Source: Rhodobacteraceae bacterium Alg238-R152
GTDB taxonomy: Bacteria > Pseudomonadota > Alphaproteobacteria > Rhodobacterales > Rhodobacteraceae
NCBI GenBank assembly: GCA_900537125.1
Contig: UNRJ01000009.1
Location: 62,001 to 126,000, forward strand
Length of the DNA: 64,000 bases
Reading direction: 5' to 3'
This document shows, piece by piece, positions 51,062-63,043 of this stretch. How positions within the stretch are numbered: position 1 is the stretch's first letter; each line of letters opens with the position of its first letter. The translations under genes and the position numbers were made by a program. The notes beneath the pieces were generated by a model. It ran no database searches. It was not told the DNA's origin and was given only the letters and a program-made list of their open reading frames with translations.

Positions 51062-52918
51062 TCACTCCTGCGGGATCACCCGCAGGCCCAGCTCCATCAG
51101 CTGATCGCTGGACGGATCGCTTGGCGCGTTCATCATCAGGTCTTCGGCACGCTGGTTCATCGGGAACATCATCACTTCGCGGATGTTCTGTTGATCGGCC
51201 AGCAGCATCACAATGCGGTCGACACCAGCGGCACAACCACCGTGGGGCGGCGCACCGTAAGAGAACGCTTTGTAAAGCGCACCAAAACGCTCTTTCACTT
51301 CATTCTCATCATACCCGGCAATATCAAACGCCTTCAGCATCACCTCAGGAATGTGGTTCCGGATCGCGCCAGACACCAGCTCATAGCCGTTACAGGCCAA
51401 ATCGTACTGATAGCCTTTGACCGCCAGCGGATCACCGTTCAACGCCTCAAGGCCACCCTGCGGCATGGAGAACGGGTTGTGTTCAAAGTCGATCTTGCCG
51501 CTCTCTTCGTCCGCCTCATAGATCGGGAAGTCCACGATCCAGGCAAAGGCAAAGCGGTCTTTGTCAATCAGACCCAGCTCTTCCCCAATCACGTTGCGAG
51601 CACGACCGGCCACCGCTTCAAACGCCTTCGGCTTGCCGCCCAGGAAGAAGGCCGCATCACCCACGCCCAGACCCAGCTGCTGACGGATGGCTTCAGTGCG
51701 CTCAGGACCGATGTTCTTGGCCAACGGACCCGCCGCCTCTTCGCCCAGAACAATCTCACCAGCTTTGATCTTCGCGTTCACCTCTTTCACAGAGATGCCC
51801 TGCTCCTGCGCAATGGTGTCCGCAGACTGCTTGCGCCAGAAGATGTAGCCCATGCCCGGCAGGCCTTCGCCTTGGGCAAACTTGTTCATGCGATCACAGA
51901 ACTTGCGTGAACCACCGGTTGGCGCTGGAATGGCGCGCACTTCGGTGCCTTCCTGCTCCAGCAGTTTGGCAAAGATCGCAAAGCCAGAGCCGGCAAAGTG
52001 CTCGGACACAACTTGCATCTCAATTGGGTTGCGCAGGTCGGGCTTGTCGGAGCCATATTTCAGTGCGGCCTCAGCGTATGGAATCTGTGGCCACTCGTTT
52101 GGCGCATCCACTTTGCGGCCACCACCAAACTCCTCAAACACACCCGCGATCACTGGCGAGATGGTGTCAAAAACCTCCTGCTGCTCTACAAAGGACATTT
52201 CCATGTCGAGCTGGTAGAAGTCGGTTGGTGAGCGGTCCGCACGTGGGTCTTCATCGCGGAAGCACGGCGCAATCTGAAAATACTTGTCAAAGCCCGCCAC
52301 CATCATCAGCTGTTTGAACTGCTGTGGCGCCTGTGGCAGCGCGTAGAATTTGCCGGGGTGAATACGGGACGGCACGAGGAAGTCGCGCGCGCCTTCTGGC
52401 GAAGACGCGGTGATGATCGGCGTCTGATACTCGCGGAAGCCTTTGTCCCACATACGCTTGCGCATGGAGGTCACAACATCTGCCCGCATAGTCATGTTCT
52501 GCTGCATCTGCTCGCGACGCAGGTCAAGGAAGCGGTACTTCAGGCGAGTTTCCTCAGGGTATTCCTGATCGCCAAACACCAGAAGTGGCAGTTCATCCGC
52601 CGCGCCCAGAACTTCCAGATCACGCACAAACACCTCAACTTCACCGGTTGGGATCTTGTCGTTCACCAGCTCAGGATCACGCGCCTTTACGTTGCCGTCG
52701 ATGCGGATACACCACTCGCTGCGCACCTTCTCCAACTCGGAGAACACCGGGCTGTCCGGATCGCAGAGCACCTGTGTGATGCCATAGTGGTCACGCAGGT
52801 CGACAAACAGAATGCCGCCGTGGTCACGGATGCGGTGCACCCAGCCAGACAGGCGGACGGTTTCGCCCACATTGGATTTGGTCAAGTCGGCGCAGGTATG
52901 GCTGCGATAGGCGTGCAT
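51062..52918 (-). CDS. aspS: Aspartyl-tRNA synthetase
   Basis: The 618-residue class II synthetase has the anticodon-binding OB domain ([22 protein letters not shown], residues 25-46), motif 2 ([24 protein letters not shown]-like), the bacterial GAD insertion and motif 3 [18 protein letters not shown]. The OB domain has His33 in RDHGG where strictly Asp-specific enzymes have Leu, as in non-discriminating AspRS that also charge tRNA-Asn for GatCAB. That point is inference. The length is slightly above typical, and the ATG at 52918 fits the family start MHAYRSHTC. Confidence 0.95.
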   Translation of the reverse strand: MHAYRSHTCADLTKSNVGETVRLSGWVHRIRDHGGILFVDLRDHYGITQVLCDPDSPVFSELEKVRSEWCIRIDGNVKARDPELVNDKIPTGEVEVFVRDLEVLGAADELPLLVFGDQEYPEETRLKYRFLDLRREQMQQNMTMRADVVTSMRKRMWDKGFREYQTPIITASSPEGARDFLVPSRIHPGKFYALPQAPQQFKQLMMVAGFDKYFQIAPCFRDEDPRADRSPTDFYQLDMEMSFVEQQEVFDTISPVIAGVFEEFGGGRKVDAPNEWPQIPYAEAALKYGSDKPDLRNPIEMQVVSEHFAGSGFAIFAKLLEQEGTEVRAIPAPTGGSRKFCDRMNKFAQGEGLPGMGYIFWRKQSADTIAQEQGISVKEVNAKIKAGEIVLGEEAAGPLAKNIGPERTEAIRQQLGLGVGDAAFFLGGKPKAFEAVAGRARNVIGEELGLIDKDRFAFAWIVDFPIYEADEESGKIDFEHNPFSMPQGGLEALNGDPLAVKGYQYDLACNGYELVSGAIRNHIPEVMLKAFDIAGYDENEVKERFGALYKAFSYGAPPHGGCAAGVDRIVMLLADQQNIREVMMFPMNQRAEDLMMNAPSDPSSDQLMELGLRVIPQE

Positions 52919-53223
52919 GTGCGGGCCCTCTTTCAGGGTGAATAACTACAGTCGGCCCGATACACCTTTTTGAGCACCCAAAGTCAAGAGAACGGCGCGG
53001 GTTTGCGCGGAAAAAGCGAGCCTCTTTGCCCGACCGCAGGAAGGGCTGCGCCCATTGCGCGGCAAGCGATTGCCAAAATGGCAATCTGCCGAGAGCGGGC
53101 CTGCCCCCCCGGCAGGCGCATTTGCAACGCAGCAGCGGGACTCTCTGTACCGTCAAAATCACTGTCACTCGGCGTACAAACGGGGTCGAAAGCGCCTACC
53201 CAGGCAGGCGCAGCCCTCCCCCC
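52919..53223. other. Non-coding stretch between aspS and pabC with REP-like hairpin
   Basis: No gene is supported in these 305 bases; the aspS promoter must lie on the left side. The middle carries the REP-like hairpin described at 53068-53117. Frames open here are short and lack ribosome sites. Confidence 0.55.
53068..53117 (+). repeat. REP-like palindrome, copy C
   Basis: GATTGCCA-AAA-TGGCAATC is a perfect 8-bp stem with a three-base loop, followed by CTGCCGAGAGCGGGC and then GCCTGCC-N5-GGCAGGC. The tail matches the CAGCCGCAAGCGGGC tail of the copy at 39798 at most positions. Confidence 0.5.
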
Positions 53224-53862
53224 TCATCCATCGCAAACAGCCAAAATCTCGCCGCGCAGGGCGTTGGTCACATGAACCGATTTCGCTTGTCGCAAGTCCA
53301 CCTCCGTCAAAGCCGCCTCTTGCACCAATCCAGCATCCAACAAGCTCTGCCGATACACCCCCGGCAAACATCCCGAAGACAGCGCTGGCGTCAGCCGCAC
53401 CCCATCCGCCATGGTCAGCACCACATTTGTGATTGTGCCCTCACACAGCTCTCCACGCTCATTGAGAAACAGCCACTCCTGCACGCCCTCGGGTAGCTCG
53501 GCGCGCAACTGGTCGTACGCCTCTCGTCGCGTAGTCTTGTGACGCAACAGTCCATCATCCGAGCGCAACCTTTCCGGCGCAATCCGCACCGTCCACTGGA
53601 TTGCCGCCGCAGGCAGCACAGCCGTGGCAATCTCCACATCCCCAGCCGCGCCCAATGTCAACCGACAGCGCAGCGGCACATCCCCGCCCAGCGCCTCTAC
53701 CGCTTCTGCCACACGTACACGATCAAAGACAAAACCCAACGCCCGCGCAGACCGCTTCAGCCGCGCCAAATGCAATTCAAGCCGCGCAATCCCCTCGGGA
53801 CGCCAGGCAAAGGTCTCAATCAGGCGGGTTCCGGCTGGAACTGTGCAAACCGTGCTTTCCAC
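53224..53862 (-). CDS. pabC: Aminotransferase class IV, probable aminodeoxychorismate lyase
   Basis: The 212-residue fold-type IV PLP protein has IARLELHLARLKRSARALGF, KTTRREAYDQ (PLP Lys), LNERGELCEGTITNVVL and SSGCLPGVYRQSLL, as in PabC and branched-chain aminotransferases. Placed after pabB it most likely releases pyruvate from aminodeoxychorismate to give p-aminobenzoate for folate. The start is GTG, and the first 43 bases lie inside the 3' end of pabB, a long overlap that suggests tight coupling or a start further in. Confidence 0.85.
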   Translation of the reverse strand: MESTVCTVPAGTRLIETFAWRPEGIARLELHLARLKRSARALGFVFDRVRVAEAVEALGGDVPLRCRLTLGAAGDVEIATAVLPAAAIQWTVRIAPERLRSDDGLLRHKTTRREAYDQLRAELPEGVQEWLFLNERGELCEGTITNVVLTMADGVRLTPALSSGCLPGVYRQSLLDAGLVQEAALTEVDLRQAKSVHVTNALRGEILAVCDG

Positions 53863-54944
53863 AGCGCTTCCTCATATTCATCTGGTGCGGTGCTGTCCCA
53901 CACAACGCCGCCACCCACATTCAATGTCATCTGTCCGGCCTGTGCCATCAATGTCCGGATCGCCACACTGAACTCCGAGCGTCCATCTGGCGCCGCCCAG
54001 CCAATTGACCCGCAATAGATCTCACGCGGCCATGGCTCCAGATCGCGCAAGATTTCCATCGCCCGCAGCTTCGGCGCGCCTGTGATCGATCCACAAGGAA
54101 ACAGCGCCTTCAGAATATCGCTCAATTGCACATCGTCCTGCAACTCCGCCGCCACAGTTGACGTCATCTGATGCACCGTCGCGTAGCTCTCAACTTCAAA
54201 CAACTTTGGCACATGTACCGAGCCCGGTTTACTCACCCGACTGATGTCATTTCGCAGCAGATCGACAATCATCAGGTTCTCGGCCCGGTTCTTCTCATCC
54301 GTCGCCAGCCAGTCACGCCGCCGCGCATCCTCACGCGGATCATCGCTTCTTGGCTGCGTGCCTTTCATTGGGCGTGTTTCAATCCGGCCCTTGTCGTCTG
54401 TGCGGAAAAACAGTTCTGGAGACCGGCTCAGAATGTCCGGCAAGCCGTCTTGGCGAATAAACGCCCCATGCCCCACCGCCTGCCGATCCGCCAAGGCACC
54501 GAAAAGCGCCACCGGATCACCTTCAAATTTTGCCTCCATCGGGAAGGTCAGATTGGCCTGATAAATATCCCCGGCCCCGATATAGCCATGCACCCGATCA
54601 AACGCCGCCCGATAGGTAGCCGCACTCCAGCGTGGCTCAAAAGGACGCAGGTCAAACGTGCCATCCCGTGGTACGGGTCCCGCCATCTCCGGCGCACGAA
54701 ACACACCAAAGTTGATCAGCGGCACGCGCCGCGTCTTGGGCAACAACCGCCGCAGCTTTGGTTCCAGCACATAGCCCAGCTCATAGCTGACATAACCCGC
54801 CAGCCAAAACCCGGCGTCCTGCGCCTGATTGAGAACCTCAAAGGCCAGACCAACCTCATTAGGATCGGTGATGGAAATCACATGTTCGGGCTTCTGGAAC
54901 AGCGTCGCACCGCCATCTGGCCCATGATCAAATCGAATCTGCAC
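53820..54944 (-). CDS. pabB: Aminodeoxychorismate synthase component I
   Basis: The 374-residue chorismate-utilising enzyme has YIGAGDIYQANLTFPM, the conserved RPMKGTQPRSDDP (PIKGT-like motif with Lys), RAENLMIVDLLRNDISRV, LFPCGSITGAPKLRAMEI and the terminal GGGVVWDSTAPDEYEEALWKA. These residues bind chorismate and Mg. The glutaminase partner (PabA) is not in this window. The start is GTG. A 200-base space separates it from the divergent carB. Confidence 0.93.
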   Translation of the reverse strand: MQIRFDHGPDGGATLFQKPEHVISITDPNEVGLAFEVLNQAQDAGFWLAGYVSYELGYVLEPKLRRLLPKTRRVPLINFGVFRAPEMAGPVPRDGTFDLRPFEPRWSAATYRAAFDRVHGYIGAGDIYQANLTFPMEAKFEGDPVALFGALADRQAVGHGAFIRQDGLPDILSRSPELFFRTDDKGRIETRPMKGTQPRSDDPREDARRRDWLATDEKNRAENLMIVDLLRNDISRVSKPGSVHVPKLFEVESYATVHQMTSTVAAELQDDVQLSDILKALFPCGSITGAPKLRAMEILRDLEPWPREIYCGSIGWAAPDGRSEFSVAIRTLMAQAGQMTLNVGGGVVWDSTAPDEYEEALWKARFAQFQPEPA

Positions 54945-55047
54945 GCCATCCCCCTATCAGTGTTAATTCCTTGCCAGCCATATACGTTGCATTTTATTAA
55001 AAAACAGTGGTCAATTGCGGCGCTTTACGACAAATTTCCGATCCCCC

Positions 55048-55075
55048 TTGCGCCCGCCCTTCTGATCCGTATAAC
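55048..55075 (+). promoter_or_regulatory. Predicted sigma-70 promoter of carB
   Basis: TTGCGC and TATAAC are separated by 16 bases, about 70 bases upstream of the carB ATG. It is the best -35/-10 pair visible in the pabB-carB space. Confidence 0.4.
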
Positions 55076-55144
55076 GCACGACAATTTGCGTATTTGGCGT
55101 TTCCTGCCCGCCAAGACATCGCTGCCATCAGCCCGAGGTCCACC

Positions 55145-58486
<3,342 letters not shown>

Positions 58487-58507
58487 GCCAAACAACATCA
58501 GTCTTTG

Positions 58508-58538
58508 AAAGGGCGGCCATCTGGTCGCCCTTTTCTTT
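58508..58538 (+). terminator. Intrinsic terminator after carB
   Basis: GGGCGGCC pairs with GGTCGCCC (one G-T pair) around ATCT, with AAA before and TTTTCTTT after, 22 bases past the carB stop. Confidence 0.85.
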
Positions 58539-58664
58539 GCGACCCAACTGTAAGGCGATGCCAAAAAGACTCGCTTTTGGCAGGGATTTTTTCACGCCCT
58601 TGACCCAAAACCCCCGCCGCCCGCAAGCTTGACTCAAAACAAACCAACAATTGAGAGCAGGCCG

Positions 58665-58754
58665 ATGACACGAATTATCCTAATTTTTGCAACCCTGATC
58701 ACACTAGCCAGCCTCGCTGCCTGAAGTGGCGTACAAATCGAACCGGTGATCTAA
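58665..58754 (+). pseudogene. Micro-lipoprotein gene with stop at the lipobox Cys
   Basis: The ATG, after GAGAGCAGG, encodes MTRIILIFATLITLASLAA followed by TGA, then SGVQIEPVI and TAA at 58754. The peptide is a perfect lipoprotein signal up to the residue where Cys (TGC or TGT) is expected; reading through gives a 29-residue small lipoprotein of entericidin-like size. The TGA is either a recent nonsense change, a sequencing error or, far less likely, a recoded codon. It stands alone between the carB terminator and the unknown gene at 58824. Confidence 0.5.
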
Positions 58755-58823
58755 ATCACACACACGTCTCCCCAGTTTGAGATCGCCACACTCGCCAACC
58801 TGACGACCGGCGCCAAGCTCTGG

Positions 58824-59720
58824 ATGCGCGACCCACGCCGCACCCCGGTTTGTGTCACAGCCCTTAACGTGGATACCGCCAACTTTACGGTGGAAGTTCT
58901 CGATTTTGAGGACAAAGGCGCTTGGTGGACCTTCCCCGTTTGGCAGTCAGATAAGTTCCTCTGTGACACCGCCGCTCCCACCCTGCCCCCAAGCACCCAA
59001 GAGGCGCTCAAAACCGCCGGTCAGCGGCTCAACCAACCGCTTCATGTTCCAGCCGACGCTACTCAACGCGCAAACACCGAAGCACAGCTCTCCAAACTGA
59101 CAGCTCAAGCTGAAGCGTGGTTGACCAACGCAGGCCACAGCGCTGCCCCTGCACCAACTCCAAAAACCTTCTCTGCCCTCACCGATCCAGACGCCCTATC
59201 GACTTGGCTTGCGCACCACGACGTCCAGCACATCGAAGCCGATGTCGCCACCCAATACGTCAGCAATCCCCACGCCGGCGAAACCATCAAAGCCCACCGC
59301 CTCGCCTTGGCAGACCTCGGCCTCTGCCCCTTTGACGGCCGCATCCTGCGCGACACTTCCGAGATGTCCGGCGACAAAGCCCTGCCCCACCGCAAACGCC
59401 ACATCCTGGCCCGCCTCGCATTCCTGCGCGCCGCTTTCAACATGCTTGGGATCACCCACGTACCGCTCTACCGCGTGATCTACTCCGACGCCCCACTCAC
59501 CCCACCCCGGCCAGCTGGATTCACCTCTGCCACATTCAGCCAAGCAGTCGCCCTGCGCTTTCTCAAAGACGGCCAAGCCAAACGTCACGCCGCGCTCTAC
59601 TGGCAGCACGTCCCCGTCTCGCGCCTGTTCATGACACATCTCGAAACTCCACAAATGCGCGGCCTCTACGACGAATGCGAGGCCCTGCTGCTCAGCGCCC
59701 CGTCAGGTCCCCTGTTCTGA
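58824..59720 (+). CDS. Hypothetical protein upstream of an Hsp70-like gene
   Basis: I do not recognise the 298-residue product. It starts MRDPRRTPVCVTALNVDTANFTVEVLDFEDKG-like, a beta-rich segment that could be a small barrel, then a mostly helical body with DALSTWLAHHDVQHIEADVATQYV and HRLALADLGLCPFDGRI. No membrane segment or signal is present. The frame is open 69 bases upstream (…FEIATLANLTTGAKLW) without an ATG, and that extension looks protein-like, so the true start may be non-standard or lost. It precedes the Hsp70-like gene by 65 bases in the same direction. Confidence 0.65.
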   Translation: MRDPRRTPVCVTALNVDTANFTVEVLDFEDKGAWWTFPVWQSDKFLCDTAAPTLPPSTQEALKTAGQRLNQPLHVPADATQRANTEAQLSKLTAQAEAWLTNAGHSAAPAPTPKTFSALTDPDALSTWLAHHDVQHIEADVATQYVSNPHAGETIKAHRLALADLGLCPFDGRILRDTSEMSGDKALPHRKRHILARLAFLRAAFNMLGITHVPLYRVIYSDAPLTPPRPAGFTSATFSQAVALRFLKDGQAKRHAALYWQHVPVSRLFMTHLETPQMRGLYDECEALLLSAPSGPLF

Positions 59721-59785
59721 CCTCTTGACCACCCGCACAACAAAATCTAAACCCGCGCCTTCGTTTTATTGGCGGAGACCGGACC

Positions 59786-61030
59786 ATGCACACCCACACC
59801 CTTGGCATCGACTTTGGCACCTCCAACTCCGCCGCAGGGGTTGCGGTCAACGGCGCGCCGCACCTGATGACCTTCGCCCACGGCGAAACCACCCTGCCAA
59901 CCACGTTTTTCTTTGACTTCGACAGCCGCAAAACCCTGCTCGGCACCCCCGCCAATCAAGCGCTTCTGGACGGGCTCGAAGGCCGCTTCATGCGCGCGCT
60001 CAAACGCGTGCTTGGCACCACGCTGATGCACGAAAAGCGCCAAGTCCTGAACGAGCGCGTGACCTTTGTCGACATCATTGCCCGCTTCCTGCGCCACATC
60101 AAAACCACCGCCGAAGCGCAAACCGGCCTGACCTTTGACCACGCCCTCTCCGGCCGTCCGGTGGTCTTCCATGGCGCCAATGACCCGCGCGAGGCCCAAG
60201 CCGAGGCCGATCTGCGCGCCTGCTACCTCGCTGCCGGTTTCACCGACGTCACCTTCATGGCCGAACCCGAGGCCGCCGCCATCGCCAATGGCGCGCTAGA
60301 GCAACCCGGCCAGCTGGGCCTGATCGTCGACATCGGCGGCGGCACCTCCGACTTCACGCTCTTTCGCACCTCTGAGGCGGGCATCGACACGCTTGCAAAC
60401 CACGGCGTGCGCATCGGCGGCACCGACTTTGACCGCGCCATCAGCATCGACCGCGTCATGCCCTTGCTGGGCCGTGGCACCGAGCTGCGCAACCAGTTTG
60501 GCAGCGGCACCCACACCGCACCGGCGGCGATCTTCAACGACCTCGCCACCTGGGAGAAAATCCCGTTCCTGTATACTGCGCAAACCCGCCGCGCTGTGGA
60601 CGACATGCTGCGCCAGGCCCAAGCGCCCGACCAAATCGCCCGCCTCGCCGAGGTCCTGCGCGACGAGCTGGGCCACGACATCGCCTTTGCCGTGGAGGCC
60701 GGCAAAGTCTCCGCCAGCAAGGCCACGGCCAACCCAAAAATTGACCTGTCTGTGCTGGACAGCACCCTGACCCCAGCCCTGCCCGCCACGCTGCTGCCCG
60801 ACATCCTCGCTGGCCACGCCGCCAAGCTCGATCAGGCCATGGTCGACATTTTGACGGACACAGGCACCGCCGCGCAGGAGGTCACCCAAGTGATCTACGT
60901 CGGCGGCTCCAGCCTGCTCTCTGTGGTGCAAGACACCGCCAAAGCGCGCTTCCCGCAGGCCGAACACAAAGTCTCTGAGGTGTTCACAGCCGTCGCGGAT
61001 GGCTTGGCGATTGCGGCGGAGCGGCGGTAA
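59786..61030 (+). CDS. Hsp70-family ATPase, YegD-like
   Basis: The 414-residue protein has the actin/Hsp70 ATPase motifs: LGIDFGTSNSAAGV (phosphate 1), IVDIGGGTSDFTLF (phosphate 2) and VIYVGGSSLLSVV (adenosine), plus FMAEPEAAAIANGAL. It is little longer than the nucleotide-binding domain alone, so the substrate-binding domain and lid of DnaK are missing, as in YegD-type proteins. No J-protein or GrpE gene is near. The ATG follows GGAG. A joint role with the unknown gene upstream is possible. Confidence 0.9.
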   Translation: MHTHTLGIDFGTSNSAAGVAVNGAPHLMTFAHGETTLPTTFFFDFDSRKTLLGTPANQALLDGLEGRFMRALKRVLGTTLMHEKRQVLNERVTFVDIIARFLRHIKTTAEAQTGLTFDHALSGRPVVFHGANDPREAQAEADLRACYLAAGFTDVTFMAEPEAAAIANGALEQPGQLGLIVDIGGGTSDFTLFRTSEAGIDTLANHGVRIGGTDFDRAISIDRVMPLLGRGTELRNQFGSGTHTAPAAIFNDLATWEKIPFLYTAQTRRAVDDMLRQAQAPDQIARLAEVLRDELGHDIAFAVEAGKVSASKATANPKIDLSVLDSTLTPALPATLLPDILAGHAAKLDQAMVDILTDTGTAAQEVTQVIYVGGSSLLSVVQDTAKARFPQAEHKVSEVFTAVADGLAIAAERR

Positions 61031-61117
61031 CACCGCAACCCGCAAAATTTGACAAACACCACAGCCCTGCCGTCTGATGAGAGCGTAACCCCACACGCCT
61101 CATCGAAAGGACTGACC

Positions 61118-61534
61118 ATGGACAGCCACGCCGCTTATGCCCCCGGCCTGATCGCGCTTTTGATCTTTGTACTGATTGTGCTCCTGCAAGCCGCGCTGGT
61201 GGGCGCAGGCAAAGCCAAAGCCGGGTTGGTGCCCGGCTCAGAACCAGAGGCGGATTACGACAACGCGCTCTACCGCGCCAACAGATCATTTCAAAACGGC
61301 GTCGAGATCATGCCTGCCGCCGCACTCGCCGCCCTTGTGGGCGTGATGGTTGGCGTCTCCAGCTGGTGGTTCAACCTGTTGCTCGGGCTCTTCCTGCTGC
61401 TGCGCATTGTCTACGTGGTGATCTACGCACAAAACGTCGGCAAACCCACACAGGGCGTGCGCACCTTTGCCTATGTGGCCGGCTGGGCCTGCATTGTGGC
61501 GCTCTGTGTGATGGATATTTTGCGGCTTTTGTAA
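61118..61534 (+). CDS. MAPEG family membrane protein
   Basis: The 138-residue protein has four transmembrane helices and the MAPEG pattern: ALYRANRSFQNGVEIMPAAALAALVGV (helix 2 with the conserved R-x-x-R-S-F-x-N) and LGLFLLLRIVYVVIYAQNVGKPTQGVRTFAYVAGW. MAPEG proteins are glutathione-linked or eicosanoid enzymes in eukaryotes; bacterial members have unclear roles. The ATG at 61118 follows AAAGGA. The frame before it is not used. Confidence 0.9.
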   Translation: MDSHAAYAPGLIALLIFVLIVLLQAALVGAGKAKAGLVPGSEPEADYDNALYRANRSFQNGVEIMPAAALAALVGVMVGVSSWWFNLLLGLFLLLRIVYVVIYAQNVGKPTQGVRTFAYVAGWACIVALCVMDILRLL

Positions 61535-61569
61535 GGGCTGCGAACCAACTCTGCCCACCACACATCCCT

Positions 61570-61630
61570 TGCCAATGCTGCGCATTGGCAGCGCCCCACT
61601 GACCGACAGGGGCTTGCGCAGCAAGCTCCC
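61570..61630. repeat. Two adjacent REP-like palindromes
   Basis: TGCCAATGC-TGC-GCATTGGCA (61570-61590) is a perfect 9-bp stem with a three-base loop. GGGGCTTGC-GCA-GCAAGCTCC (61609-61629) is a second 9-bp stem with one G-T pair and also a three-base loop. They follow the MAPEG stop by about 35 bases. Confidence 0.55.
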
Positions 61631-61640
61631 GAGAGGTGAA

Positions 61641-61706
61641 CCGCCCCGTCGCACCAAAGGTGCGCCAAGTTAATAAAGCGGCACGCCTCTGGCGTGACGG
61701 GGCGGG
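61641..61706. repeat. BIME-like inverted pair of palindromes
   Basis: CCGCCCCGTC (61641-61650) and GACGGGGCGG (61696-61705) are exact inverted copies. Each flanks a small hairpin with a three-base loop: CGCACC-AAA-GGTGCG and CACGCC-TCT-GGCGTG. The two 25-base arms are related over their whole length. The spacer AAGTTAATAAAGC is AT-rich. Confidence 0.6.
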
Positions 61707-61814
61707 CGCTTCGCTTCCTAGCCCCTCGGTTCGTGCGCGGGGGAGTGTTGCAACGTAAGAAGGCCGCTTTGCGCAGATTGCGACCTTTGCAAATTCCGCT
61801 TATCAGCTTTTGAA

Positions 61815-61870
61815 TACAGCCCTCGATAGCTGCGATGCAGTGTGAGAAGCGGTCATTGATGAGGGCTGTA
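61815..61870. repeat. 10-bp inverted repeat with 36-base spacer
   Basis: TACAGCCCTC and GAGGGCTGTA are perfect inverted repeats. The spacer contains GTGTGAGAAGCGGTCATTG, which recurs nearly unchanged at 63117-63133 (GTGTGAAGCGGTCATTG). It may be a structured RNA or the remains of a small mobile repeat. Confidence 0.45.
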
Positions 61871-62103
61871 GCGAAATTCAGGGGGGGGTGGCGTTAGGTG
61901 GACAAAGCACACCAGTTCGCTGCATCTGCGCCTCCGTCAGCCAACATAGATTGCCCATCATAACCCCCTAAAACCGGGACTCTTCAATCATGACTTCGTG
62001 ACAAGTTCAATCAGTTAATGGGTCCTGAACCCAAGGACTAGGAACTGGATAAAGGTATGAACCGGGGGCACGTGTTTTGGAATACCCTACCGGTACCGCT
62101 ATA

Positions 62104-62628
62104 TCAGGCTGGCTGCATCTCGAAGCGTACGCGCCCGACTGGAATGCCGAGCCTTGTAACAATCGCGTCGTTGATAACGCGGCCATTTGAACTGAAATAG
62201 ATAACATCCTCGAAACCCAGTCTGATAACTTCGCCGCCTGAACGAAAGTCAGCCACGTATGAAAGTCGGATTTCGTTGCCACCCTCGATAACTTCTGCTT
62301 CTCCCACGGTGTCTTCACGTTGCCCCTTCCATCGACCTGGACCTGCTCGGTCAAAGACCCATGTTAGACGGTTCTCCTCACCATCATCGTAGAAGAAATC
62401 TTCAACGATTGTAAGCCGATCTCCATGCAGGCGACTGTTGAGGCGTGCGGTGAAACGACGTTCTGAACCGGTTAGGTCTACCCGAAACACTCCTGCTCCG
62501 TTCGCTCGACCTGAAAAGGCCGTATCGAGCGTGATGGGCGCGGGAGGTCCTTCAGGCGAAGTGGGCATACGAGCACATGCAGCAAGTCCAAAAGAGCCAA
62601 GAATTATAGAGCGGCGGGTGACCGACAT
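62104..62628 (-). CDS. DUF3833-like lipoprotein
   Basis: The 174-residue protein begins MSVTRRSIILGSFGLAACARM, a short signal with lipobox LAAC. The body follows the DUF3833 layout: AFSGRANGAGVFRVDLTGSERRFTARL, VEDFFYDDGEENRLTWVF, GPGRWKGQREDTVGEAEV and a conserved C-terminal beta region. The function is unknown; the protein should be attached to a membrane facing the periplasm. GC content is lower here than in most of the window. No neighbour shares its direction closely. Confidence 0.8.
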   Translation of the reverse strand: MSVTRRSIILGSFGLAACARMPTSPEGPPAPITLDTAFSGRANGAGVFRVDLTGSERRFTARLNSRLHGDRLTIVEDFFYDDGEENRLTWVFDRAGPGRWKGQREDTVGEAEVIEGGNEIRLSYVADFRSGGEVIRLGFEDVIYFSSNGRVINDAIVTRLGIPVGRVRFEMQPA

Positions 62629-62791
62629 TTTCCAACCTATTATATAAACGCGCGTTCAAAGGCCGCGATGTATTTGAGTAAGGATTTCCCCATATTCAAT
62701 AATGGTGGCGATGAGGGATGAAAGCATGAAACCTTCACATGTCTTTCAAAAAGGCGGCGCGGGCGTTCATTGAGTGGGCAGTTAGCGATAA

Positions 62792-63043
62792 TCATCGGTT
62801 GGCATCAGCGTTTTCAAAAGCCATCATTGTAATGAAAACCCCGGCAATAATGGTCGCGTGGGCGACAGAGCTGATCCCAAAAACAAAAAAGCTACCAAGC
62901 GAAATTGAGAAGATCACGCTCCACATCCAAGCCAACATTTGCATCATCATGTGGGCGACAGGTAGCGAGTAGCTCTTTAGCGGATTTTTCGTCTCATTCA
63001 TGATCGCCGACCAACCGGCGCCTTCTTCTTTGAACAGTTTCAT
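62792..63043 (-). CDS. Small membrane protein with two helices (83 residues)
   Basis: The product begins MKLFKEEGAGWSAIMNETKNPLKSY-like and has two hydrophobic helices (about residues 28-53 and 56-75: MLAWMWSVIFSISLGSFFVF and ATIIAGVFITMMAF). The ATG at 63043 has GGAGGAAAA upstream, a clear ribosome site, so the gene is probably real. I do not recognise the family. A 17-codon in-frame extension upstream lacks a ribosome site and is not used. Confidence 0.65.
   Translation of the reverse strand: MKLFKEEGAGWSAIMNETKNPLKSYSLPVAHMMMQMLAWMWSVIFSISLGSFFVFGISSVAHATIIAGVFITMMAFENADANR

Larger units (their letters stand above)
61535..62103. other. Repeat-rich non-coding stretch
   Basis: No gene is supported in these 569 bases. 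The left part holds several palindromes with three-base loops, the middle a 10-bp inverted repeat with a 36-base spacer, and the right part nothing I can name. A G-run of eight occurs at 61881. The separate repeats are listed on their own. Confidence 0.6.
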
